A DNA stretch of 32,508 nucleotides. Source: Rikenellaceae bacterium. Its GTDB lineage: Bacteria > Bacteroidota > Bacteroidia > Bacteroidales > UBA932. The stretch is from positions 1 to 32,508 of the forward strand of contig JALFGP010000096.1 in assembly GCA_022777205.1 (NCBI GenBank), read 5' to 3'. Shown piece by piece: positions 26,101 to 32,324 of this stretch (position 1 is the first letter of the stretch; each line of letters opens with the position of its first letter). The position numbers were made by a program, and so were the translations under genes. The notes under the pieces are model-generated. The model was given only the letters and a program-made list of their open reading frames with translations, made no database searches and had not been told where the DNA came from.

Positions 26101-26212
26101 ACCAGCGGCATAATCCCCATAACCCCATCCAAGCCGGCAAAGCCGGCGAAGTCACCCCTTTTCCAGTGGAATTCTTCCCATATCCCCCGCCAAGCCGGCA
26201 AAGCCGGCAAGG
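26071..26212 (+). repeat. GC-rich ~61-bp tandem repeat array, left copy
   Basis: Units start with AGCCGGCAAAGCCGGC at 26071, 26132 and 26193; the first two are exactly 61 bp. Each unit has a GCCGGC-AAA-GCCGGC palindrome and ends in a C-rich half with TTCC/CCCAT motifs. The third unit diverges into the 11-bp repeats that follow. Apparent reading frames through it reflect composition and are not credible genes. Confidence 0.85.
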
Positions 26213-26382
26213 CCCCAGCAAGTTACCAGCAAGTTACCGGCAAGTTAAAATATGAAGCCAAATCCCCTCTACAATTGTGTCAATTAAAGATTGGCCATTT
26301 TAGCAGAGAGCCCCCAGCAAGTTACCGGCAAGTTACCAGCAAGTTAAAATATGAACCCAACCCCCAGCTACAATGATGTCAA
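26213..26382 (+). repeat. 11-bp triplets within a duplicated ~75-bp block
   Basis: Three consecutive 11-mers of the form C(A/G)GCAAGTTA(C/A) occur at 26216-26248 and again at 26315-26347. Each triplet is followed by AAATATGAA and a C-rich stretch ending in CTACAATnnTGTCAATTAAA. The second half of the block (CTACAAT...GTCAATTAAA) occurs a third time at 29920-29939. The array at the right window edge begins the same 11-mer (from about 32496). Confidence 0.8.
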
Positions 26383-26400
26383 TTAAACTCACGTGAAATT

Positions 26401-26448
26401 TTGCAGCGTCGTTGAAACATTTGCGAAAACTCGTCAACATCAATGCAA
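26401..26448. other. Conserved hairpin beyond the hicB 3' end
   Basis: TTGCA (26401-26405) pairs with TGCAA (26444-26448), and internally GTTGA with TCAAC. The same arrangement is kept in the second copy near 29955-30003, where the loop has changed but both stems are preserved. On the plus strand it is followed by GTTTTT. It may be a weak terminator or a structured RNA end. Confidence 0.4.
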
Positions 26449-26456
26449 GTTTTTAC

Positions 26457-26484
26457 AAAAAAGCCCCCGGATAGTTCCGAGGGC
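26457..26484 (-). terminator. Intrinsic terminator of hicAB
   Basis: Read on the minus strand, GCCCTCGGAA, a short loop and TCCGGGGGC form a stem with one mismatch, followed by TTTTTT. It lies about 25 bp after the hicB stop. Confidence 0.8.
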
Positions 26485-26507
26485 CGTGGCCAGTTCATGT
26501 GTGATAA

Positions 26508-26909
26508 TCAAGCGAACTTTATGGCCGTTAGTTCCTTGGCAAAGCGTTCAACTCCGCTCTGGATCTTGTCGATGGTCTTACGGCTTGGCTTGCGTCTTCC
26601 GTGCAGGAAGTGGCCGAGCTGTGCCTGGCTAACTCCGGTAATCTTCTCCAGCCCTGAAAGGGAGAAGATACCTGCATACTCAGAGAGGAAGCTGGCCGTA
26701 TCGTAGCAGAACTCAATATCCACATCCTCGAACTCATTTCCAGCAGAAATATAGTCCTGCTTCATTGCTTCGAAGGTTCCGAGAAAGTCCTCTATGGTCT
26801 CCTCTACGGTTTTTCCTTCCCCGATGCACCCGAACTCAAGCGGAGTATCCCCGATGTAGGCAGAATACCCGTATTCGGATTTCTCTATAAATACTTTGCA
26901 TTTTCTCAT
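26508..26909 (-). CDS. hicB: HicB-family antitoxin with C-terminal HTH
   Basis: A 133-residue antitoxin. Residues 1-75 form the HicB fold (KVFIEKSEYGYSAYI, then GEGKTVEETIEDFLGTFEAM) that masks the toxin. Residues 80-133 are an XRE-type helix-turn-helix (SGLEKITGVSQAQLGHFLHGRR). It would neutralise HicA and repress the operon. It lies 42 bp downstream of hicA, the usual toxin-first order. An operator-like palindrome lies over the promoter upstream of hicA. A truncated second copy occurs at 30059. Confidence 0.92.
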   Translation of the reverse strand: MRKCKVFIEKSEYGYSAYIGDTPLEFGCIGEGKTVEETIEDFLGTFEAMKQDYISAGNEFEDVDIEFCYDTASFLSEYAGIFSLSGLEKITGVSQAQLGHFLHGRRKPSRKTIDKIQSGVERFAKELTAIKFA

Positions 26910-26951
26910 AACTCAACATCTATCTTTTTTATCTAATTTATGAGGGAGGGG

Positions 26952-27140
26952 CTATTGTAGCCCCGCATCTCTCAATATTGATTTCAATGTCCCCGTTGCG
27001 ACTTCCTGACTTTTGTGGTTGCTGGTCGTGAATTTCCGGTTAGTCTTCGGACTGAACCAGACAGGATGTCCGTGCTGCTGCTCCCCGGTGGGGTAACAAC
27101 CGAATTTGAGCAACTTGCGTTCCAATTCGTTATATTTCAT
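26952..27140 (-). CDS. hicA: HicA-family mRNA interferase toxin
   Basis: A 62-residue double-stranded-RNA-binding-fold toxin that cleaves mRNA when free of HicB. YNELERKLLKFGC, the active-site His region QQHGHPVWFSP, then NHKSQEVATGTLKSILRDAGL match the family closely, and the length is typical. All key residues appear intact, so the toxin is predicted to be functional. It is the first gene of the hicAB operon. Confidence 0.92.
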   Translation of the reverse strand: MKYNELERKLLKFGCYPTGEQQHGHPVWFSPKTNRKFTTSNHKSQEVATGTLKSILRDAGLQ

Positions 27141-27163
27141 AGAGCTCCTTGAATATCAGATTG

Positions 27164-27195
27164 CAAATGTAGGAATTTTCCTACAATTTACCAAA
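27164..27195 (-). promoter_or_regulatory. hicAB promoter with overlapping palindromic operator
   Basis: On the minus strand, TTTG (27195-27192), a 20-bp spacer and TACATTTG (27171-27164) form a consensus Bacteroidota promoter. The inverted repeat TGTAGGAA-TT-TTCCTACA (plus strand, 27168-27185) overlaps the -7 box and the spacer, the expected position for HicB autorepression. The start codon is 24 bp downstream. Confidence 0.75.
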
Positions 27196-27260
27196 TTTTT
27201 CTCATTTGATGCTAGTTTTTCTGTATAGAGGGCGCTTGGGGTAACTATTTCCTGAATCTT

Positions 27261-27365
27261 ATGGAAAAGAATGATGTTTACTATATCACTTGCGCACAAA
27301 CGACAAATCAGTTTGACGACAAACACAATGGCATTACACTAGGCGTTGACAAACAAGATTTGTAA
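27261..27365 (+). other. 34-codon open frame between hicA and the three-gene operon
   Basis: ATG at 27261 to TAA at 27363-27365, reading MEKNDVYYITCAQTTNQFDD at its start. The frame is open back to 27216. I do not recognise it. It may be a gene remnant or a chance frame; its stop overlaps the -33 element of the next promoter. Confidence 0.15.
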
Positions 27366-27389
27366 AACAAATAATTATCGCTATATTTG
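27359..27389 (+). promoter_or_regulatory. Promoter of the three-gene operon
   Basis: TTTG (27359-27362), exactly 19 bp, then TATATTTG (27382-27389): a perfect Bacteroidota promoter. The predicted transcript would start near 27396, only about 20 bases before the GTG start. Confidence 0.75.
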
Positions 27390-27394
27390 CACTG

Positions 27395-27413
27395 TTATAA
27401 ACAGTATTTATAA
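27395..27413. promoter_or_regulatory. Palindromic operator candidate at the transcript start
   Basis: TTATAAA-CAGTA-TTTATAA is a perfect 7-bp inverted repeat with a 5-bp spacer. It overlaps a second palindrome, ACTGT-TATAA-ACAGT, at 27391-27405. It sits between the -7 box and the start codon, where the operon's own winged-helix protein could bind to repress. Confidence 0.6.
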
Positions 27414-27415
27414 TC

Positions 27416-28348
27416 GTGCAAAAATTGAATAATATAATAGTCGCTGGAATTAAGATCGCCCTAAATGAGCGCGGGAGGGGTAGCCTAAAGGGAATTACCG
27501 TGGATGATTCCGTGAGGTACAATTTCTATGACTTCTCCTTCCAAGGCAACGCCATGCTTCTTCTTGTCTCCAAACTATCGAAGGAGACACCGCTGCAATA
27601 TCAAAGAAGGGCGGCGAGACTCAGCGCTGCTTTGAAGACGCATATTGTCTTCTACTTCGACCGTCTTGATTATTACGAGAAAAAAAGACTGCTGGAAAAG
27701 GGCGTGTACTATGTGGCGGGAGAAAATAATGCGTACCTTCCCACGTTACTTACCACCCCTTCAACCAGAAGAAAAGCCGCTGGACACCTTTCGGCTTGTG
27801 GCCAGTACATTCTGCTATCGCAATTACAGGGAAAGACAGTTGAAGGCAGTACAATTTCTGCGCTGGCCAAATGGATGCCTTACACATATGTAAGTATTGC
27901 AAAAGGCGTTCAGAATCTGGAAGACCTTTCTCTTGTTGCATCCAAGAAAAAGCCGGAAGGGACAAAGGTGATTGCCTTCACAAAATCAGGACGGGATTTA
28001 TGGAACGCGGCGAAGCCATTCATGGCATCCCCTATAAAGAGGACGGTGTTTTGTGACGTGCTCCCAAGTGGAAAATATCCAGCAGCCGGCATTTCTGCTC
28101 TGTCTTCTTTCAGCAATCTTGCCGATGATGATACGCCTACAGTGGCCGTCTATGCAGGACGCTTTAAGGAGGTTGATTTTTGGGGTGTGAATGGTTTTGA
28201 CGGACGCTTCAAGGTGGAAATATGGAAATACCCTCCAATCGGTGAAGATGCTGTGGACAAGCTGTCCCTATATCTGTCCCTCGAAGAAGATCAAGATCCA
28301 CGTGTGCATAAGGAAGTAGAAATCATGATAGAATCAATATGGAAATAG
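27416..28348 (+). CDS. AbiEi-like winged-helix protein (putative antitoxin/regulator)
   Basis: A 310-residue protein from a GTG start placed by the promoter 27 bp upstream. The N-terminal third (HIVFYFDRLDYYEKKRLLEKGV, then NAYLPTL) and a middle winged-helix segment (QYILLSQLQGKTVEGSTISALAKWM) precede a C-terminal part with PAAGISALSSFSNLAD and DKLSLYLSLEED. From recall, this arrangement matches a family annotated MarR- or AbiEi-like and paired with nucleotidyltransferases. It would be the regulator or antitoxin of the module. It overlaps the next gene by 10 bp. Confidence 0.7.
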   Translation: MQKLNNIIVAGIKIALNERGRGSLKGITVDDSVRYNFYDFSFQGNAMLLLVSKLSKETPLQYQRRAARLSAALKTHIVFYFDRLDYYEKKRLLEKGVYYVAGENNAYLPTLLTTPSTRRKAAGHLSACGQYILLSQLQGKTVEGSTISALAKWMPYTYVSIAKGVQNLEDLSLVASKKKPEGTKVIAFTKSGRDLWNAAKPFMASPIKRTVFCDVLPSGKYPAAGISALSSFSNLADDDTPTVAVYAGRFKEVDFWGVNGFDGRFKVEIWKYPPIGEDAVDKLSLYLSLEEDQDPRVHKEVEIMIESIWK

Positions 28349-29124
28349 TTTCTGGAATACAGCAATTTGAGAGAGCCTTTGCCTCCTTCTCGGATTCATT
28401 CATTGTTATTGGCGGCAGTGCGTGCCGTGCAGTCCTTTCAGGCGGGCCCATACAGCCTCGAAGAACTCGCGACATCGATATGGTACTTGTGCTTGAAAAT
28501 GTGGGGAAAGACTTCATCAGCGCTTTTTGGAAGTTCATTAAGGAGGGCGGTTACAAGTTTGCATCACGGAAGAATGCCGAGGGCGATATTAAATACGTTT
28601 TCTATAGCTTTGTGGGTGGTTCCGATGGATATCCGAGCCAAATCGAGATTCTATCCAAGCCGGTAGGAGGAATCGGCCAACCTGCAGACTATCACATCGA
28701 ATACATTGAAATCGATGAGGACTATTCCCACCTGTCTGCCATCATCCTTGATCCTGATTATTACGCATATCTGACTACGCATTATGTTATACGCGAGGGC
28801 ATCCGATATGCCTCGCCAGACTCGCTTATCTGCCTGAAGACGCTGGCTTATATGAACTTAAGTGCAGAAAGGGCAGCTGGGAAGCAGGTCAATTCCGATG
28901 ATCTTAAGAAGCATCGTAGGGACGTTATGATGGCCGTGGCCTCGCTTGATCCGACTGAGGTCTTTGAGGTCTCTGCGCATATCAAAGAGGTCTTGATTTC
29001 CTTCGCTCAAGCGATTGCCGAATCGGAGATAAGCCAGTCAATCGCAGCATCGCTTGGAGTGGGGGTTGATTACCTCGGCTCTTTAGTAGAAATCCTGCAA
29101 AGCAATTTTACCATCGCTCAATGA
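28339..29124 (+). CDS. Nucleotidyltransferase, AbiEii/DUF6036-like (putative toxin)
   Basis: A 261-residue protein with the polymerase-beta-like signature GGSACRAVL then RRTRDIDMVL (about residues 24-50), giving the GG/S and DxD metal-binding residues. The rest is helical and includes SLICLKTLAYMN. Such enzymes transfer a nucleotide to protein, RNA or tRNA; AbiEii-type toxins use GTP, but the donor cannot be read here. It overlaps both neighbours (10 bp upstream, 4 bp downstream), so the three proteins are made together. The toxin role is inferred from pairing with the winged-helix gene. Confidence 0.75.
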   Translation: MEIVSGIQQFERAFASFSDSFIVIGGSACRAVLSGGPIQPRRTRDIDMVLVLENVGKDFISAFWKFIKEGGYKFASRKNAEGDIKYVFYSFVGGSDGYPSQIEILSKPVGGIGQPADYHIEYIEIDEDYSHLSAIILDPDYYAYLTTHYVIREGIRYASPDSLICLKTLAYMNLSAERAAGKQVNSDDLKKHRRDVMMAVASLDPTEVFEVSAHIKEVLISFAQAIAESEISQSIAASLGVGVDYLGSLVEILQSNFTIAQ

Positions 29125-29882
29125 AGATTCAATACGCATCAGACCTCCATCTGGAATTCGCCGACAACTGGCGCTACCTGAAGACTCATCCCATTGAGCC
29201 TGTCGGTGATGTGCTGGTGCTTGCCGGAGATATCGGCTACCTTAGCGATGACAATTATGTCTCACACCCATTCTGGGATTATGTGGCAGATAATTTCGAA
29301 GAGGTACTTGTCATACCGGGCAACCATGAATTCTACAAGTACTACGACATATCTACCTTGCCGGACGGAAAGATTCTCTCCGTCAGACCCAATGTGAACG
29401 TGTACTACAATGGCGTTGTCAAGTGTGAGGACGTAGAGTTTATTCTTTCCACCCTGTGGGCGCGAGTCCCTTTGCAGGATGCCTTTGCCACTGAGTATGG
29501 AGTAACAGATTTCCATCGGATTCTTTTCAACGGAAAGACGCTGACTTTTGACCAATTCAACAAGGAGCATGAGCGATGTATGGCTTTCCTGAGAGATGCG
29601 GTCAATCAGTCCAAGGCCTCCAAAAGAATTATAGTGACGCACCATCTGCCGTCCTTCCAACTGTCATCGCCTGATTTCAAAGGGAGCCGCATCAACGGTG
29701 CCTTTGTTGCCGATGAGGATGATTTCATCGAGGGATGCAGGGCGCAATACTGGATCTACGGTCACTCCCACCGGAATACTGACAAACAAATTGGCAGAAC
29801 GCAATTTGTCAGCAACCAGTTGGGATATGTTTTCGCAAATGAGCACAATTCTTTCAACTCTTCCCGCTGTATTGACCTTTAA
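29121..29882 (+). CDS. Calcineurin-like metallophosphoesterase
   Basis: A 253-residue protein with the full metallophosphoesterase motif set: DLHLE (residues 7-11), GDIG near 36, GNHEFYKY near 68, THHLPS near 173 and GHSHRN near 213, so it should be a catalytically competent two-metal enzyme. There is no signal peptide, hence it is cytoplasmic. It is the third gene of the operon, starting in the ATGA overlap with the nucleotidyltransferase stop. Possible roles include removing a nucleotidyl modification made by its partner or degrading a nucleotide signal; the substrate is unknown. Confidence 0.85.
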   Translation: MKIQYASDLHLEFADNWRYLKTHPIEPVGDVLVLAGDIGYLSDDNYVSHPFWDYVADNFEEVLVIPGNHEFYKYYDISTLPDGKILSVRPNVNVYYNGVVKCEDVEFILSTLWARVPLQDAFATEYGVTDFHRILFNGKTLTFDQFNKEHERCMAFLRDAVNQSKASKRIIVTHHLPSFQLSSPDFKGSRINGAFVADEDDFIEGCRAQYWIYGHSHRNTDKQIGRTQFVSNQLGYVFANEHNSFNSSRCIDL

Positions 29883-30008
29883 CCTCTCCGACATCGGCCC
29901 TTATCGCCACCAACCCCAACTACAATTATGTCAATTAAACTCACGTGAAATTTTGCAGCGTCGTTGATAAAATTTGCGAAAAATCATCAACGGCAATGCA
30001 AGTTTTTA

Positions 30009-30036
30009 CAAAAAGCCCCCGGATAGTTCCGAGGGC
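30009..30036 (-). terminator. Duplicate of the hicAB terminator
   Basis: Same GC-rich stem as at 26457-26484, with a slightly shorter T-run on the minus strand. It belongs to the decayed hicB copy. Confidence 0.65.
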
Positions 30037-30058
30037 CGTGCCAGTTCATGTGTGATAA

Positions 30059-30226
30059 TCAAGCGAACTTTATGGCCGTTAGTTCCTTGGCAAAGTGGTC
30101 AACTCCGCTCTGGATCTTGTCGATGGTCTTACGGCTCGGCTTGCGTCTTCCGTGAAAGTCCTGCTTCATTGCTTCGAAGGTTCCGAGAAAGTCCTCTATG
30201 GTCTCCTCTACGGTTTTTCCTTCCCC
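30059..30226 (-). pseudogene. Truncated hicB remnant
   Basis: It encodes GEGKTVEETIEDFLGTFEAM and the C-terminal HGRRKPSRKTIDKIQSG region of HicB, joined in frame after deletion of about 50 residues (roughly 53-102 of the intact protein, including the start of the helix-turn-helix). The first 30 or so residues are replaced by unrelated sequence, and no hicA accompanies it. A frame is open to 30289, but no functional antitoxin is expected. Confidence 0.85.
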
Positions 30227-30330
30227 AATTAGTGCCTGCGTACTTATTCCGGACGATACCCGTTCAGCATTCCGGTGATACCCGTTCACTTTTTAATGAG
30301 TTTAGTCAATGTGGTCTTCTTATACATAAA

Positions 30331-30531
30331 TTATCTCGTTTTCTCTGCTTTCCTTAAATGCTGGGACATCTTGGCCGAGAGAGAAACGCCATCAACTACC
30401 CTATCAAACAAAATATCCAGTTCCTCCTTGATAGCGGCTCTTGTCATATAGTTTGGTGTTTCCAGAAGCACGCAAGCATCCACATCACTGTCAATTGTCT
30501 GCTCCACTCGGGCATAACTGCTGAAAAACAT
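30331..30531 (-). pseudogene. MNT-type nucleotidyltransferase fragment
   Basis: A 66-residue frame starting FFSSYARVEQTIDSDVDACV, which resembles the GSYARGE...SDxD signature of minimal nucleotidyltransferases (MntA type). The first Gly is replaced by Ser. The N-terminal helix and the remainder after the second motif are missing, and a stop lies just upstream in frame. It looks like the remnant of another toxin-antitoxin module. Confidence 0.55.
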
Positions 30532-30571
30532 TTGAAGTACTACTTAAGATACTCTGACATGGCATTTATTC

Positions 30572-30706
30572 GAGTTCAAAAACTGGTGCGGGACACTGAA
30601 GGAATATCCTCAAATGAAAATAACCGGACACTCTTCGCCAATGATGCTCAAGAAGTATATTAAAGCCGATCAACTGGAAGTCGTGTCCAAGATACAGATA
30701 TTTTGA
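30572..30706 (+). pseudogene. C-terminal remnant of a tyrosine recombinase
   Basis: The frame reads LKEYPQMKITGHSSPMMLKK then YIKAD and ends at TGA 30704-30706. The TGH...Y spacing (His to Tyr nine residues) is that of the tyrosine-recombinase active site, and MKITGH with KKYIK is typical of Bacteroidota integrases. The frame is open back only to a TAA at 30545-30547, so the rest of the enzyme is gone. It is evidence that an integrative element once inserted here. Confidence 0.7.
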
Positions 30707-30736
30707 TTAATTTCGCAACCAATACAGGAAAGCGCT

Positions 30737-32149
30737 ATGGAAGAAACAAACATCATAGAACACAAAAGCCAGTGGAGAGACGAATGGCTACAATGGATAT
30801 GTGGCTTCGCTAACAATCAGGGTGGAGTCATAAACATCGGCCTCAATGACAAAGGGCAACCTGTCGGTCTGCAGAAAGTCAAGAAACTGATGGAGGACAT
30901 TCCGAGTAAGATCATCAACAAGCTCGGAATAGTTCCGGACGTTGATCAGCGCAAGATAGACGGAATTGACTACATACAAATTACCGTACTGCCAAGCAAT
31001 GTTCCTATCCTGCTCGACGGTGTATGCTACTACAGAAGCGGAGCAACCAATCAGATACTCAGAGGCGACAGTCTCCACACCTTCGTACTCAAGAAAATGG
31101 GACTCAGCTGGGATGACATCCCGGTAAATGATGCGACCATAGAAAATGATATCGATAGAAAAGCCATCGAATTCTTCATCAACAAAGCCAAGAAATCAGG
31201 AAGAGTACCAGGCATTTCAATCGACGACAGCACTGAAACCATTCTCGAGAACCTGAACCTCATTACACGTGACGGCAAACTCAAGAATGCTGCCATCCTG
31301 CTTTTCGGTAAAGAACCGGAAAAATTCTTCGTAGCCAACGGATTCAAGATAGGTCGCTTCGTATCTGACGAATCAGACCTAATCATCCAAGACGACATCA
31401 AAGGCAACATCATCCAGATGACAGACAAAGTCATCGAAACCCTGATGAGCAAATATCTCGTCTTCCACATCAGCTACGAAGGCCTCCAGAGAATAGAAAC
31501 CCTTGAAATCCCGGAGCAAGCCCTCAGAGAACTCATATATAACGCCATCTGTCACAAATCCTACCCAGGAGAGCAGATACAGATGAAGATATACAACGAC
31601 AGGATATCACTCTACAATTACGGCTCCCTCCCGGACGGATTCACAGTAGAAAAACTCATCCAGGAACATTCATCAAGGCAGCGTAACCAGAACATAGCAC
31701 GCGTTTTCTACCTCGCCGGCTTCATCGAGGCTTGGGGTCGTGGCTTCCGCAAGATTCACAACGAATTTGAGAAAGCCGGACTGGAACAGCCGACATACGA
31801 CGAACACTGCGGAGGTTTCAGAGTGACAATACAACGCCAGAAAACCGGCACTCTATTCGTCAACAATGGCACTCTAGAACATCATGATGTCACTCTAGGA
31901 AGTACTGAAAATAAAGTAGATACAGTTTTAGAAAGTCAAAATGTCACTCTAAATGTCACCCTAGATGACAATCTAAAATCAATCCTGCAGCACATATCTC
32001 ATAACACGAAAATAACTGTCAAGGAACTGGCTAAAATTATAGAAGTCAGTGAGAGACACGTCAAAAGATATATCAGTTATCTCAGAGAAAAAGGCTTCCT
32101 GGACCGCACCAAAAACAATCGCTACGGAGAATGGATAATCAAGAAATAA
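30737..32149 (+). CDS. AlbA_2-domain putative DNA-binding protein with ATPase-like and winged-helix domains
   Basis: A 470-residue protein. Residues 1-110 form an AlbA_2/Schlafen-like domain (IIEHKSQWRDEWLQWICGFA, then GGVINIGLNDKG and YYRSGATNQIL). A middle region (about 240-370) carries the GHKL-like ALRELIYNAICHKSYPG, ISLYNYGSLPDGF and EAWGRGFRKI typical of HATPase_c_4 proteins. After a linker rich in VTL-type repeats, the C-terminus is a winged helix (TVKELAKIIEVSERHVKRYI). Such proteins occur as regulators and in defence islands; the role here is unknown. No clear promoter is seen. Confidence 0.82.
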   Translation: MEETNIIEHKSQWRDEWLQWICGFANNQGGVINIGLNDKGQPVGLQKVKKLMEDIPSKIINKLGIVPDVDQRKIDGIDYIQITVLPSNVPILLDGVCYYRSGATNQILRGDSLHTFVLKKMGLSWDDIPVNDATIENDIDRKAIEFFINKAKKSGRVPGISIDDSTETILENLNLITRDGKLKNAAILLFGKEPEKFFVANGFKIGRFVSDESDLIIQDDIKGNIIQMTDKVIETLMSKYLVFHISYEGLQRIETLEIPEQALRELIYNAICHKSYPGEQIQMKIYNDRISLYNYGSLPDGFTVEKLIQEHSSRQRNQNIARVFYLAGFIEAWGRGFRKIHNEFEKAGLEQPTYDEHCGGFRVTIQRQKTGTLFVNNGTLEHHDVTLGSTENKVDTVLESQNVTLNVTLDDNLKSILQHISHNTKITVKELAKIIEVSERHVKRYISYLREKGFLDRTKNNRYGEWIIKK

Positions 32150-32178
32150 CCTTAAAAATGGCAATTATACCCCCTTCA

Positions 32179-32324
32179 TGAGCGAGCTCACGTAAGGGCA
32201 GCCGTTATACGAATTAAGTGGCCAAAGGCCACGAATTCCTTGAGTATCTTTATTTATCTTGCAAGGGCCCCGCGGCGAGCGAAAGGGCTCTCGCAGCCGG
32301 CAAAGCCGGCGAGGACATCCCTTT
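32179..32324 (+). repeat. Right copy of 146-bp direct repeat
   Basis: It matches 25955-26100 at 145 of 146 positions. The sequence to its left (ending CCCCCTTCA) is unrelated to the left half of the cloverleaf element, so only the right half of that element, including the 29-bp right arm, is present here. Confidence 0.93.

Larger units (their letters stand above)
29911..30226 (+). repeat. Second, partly deleted copy of the hicB 3' region
   Basis: It matches 26358-26820 nearly base for base through the CTACAAT/GTCAATTAAA motif, hairpin, terminator and hicB 3' half, but lacks about 150 bp (26604-26752 of the intact copy). Homology ends near 30226, after TTTTCCTTCCCC. The intact and decayed copies lie about 3.6 kb apart in the same orientation. 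Confidence 0.88.

Noticed and set aside
26071..26212. Considered a CRISPR array because of regular direct repeats.
   Set aside because: Units are about 61 bp with no unique spacers, and no cas genes are present; the similarity runs through most of each unit.
25872..26376. Several open frames of 79-113 residues on both strands across the GC-rich repeats and cloverleaf.
   Set aside because: All are made of repeat units, are open in several frames at once, and lack recognisable domains; composition explains them.
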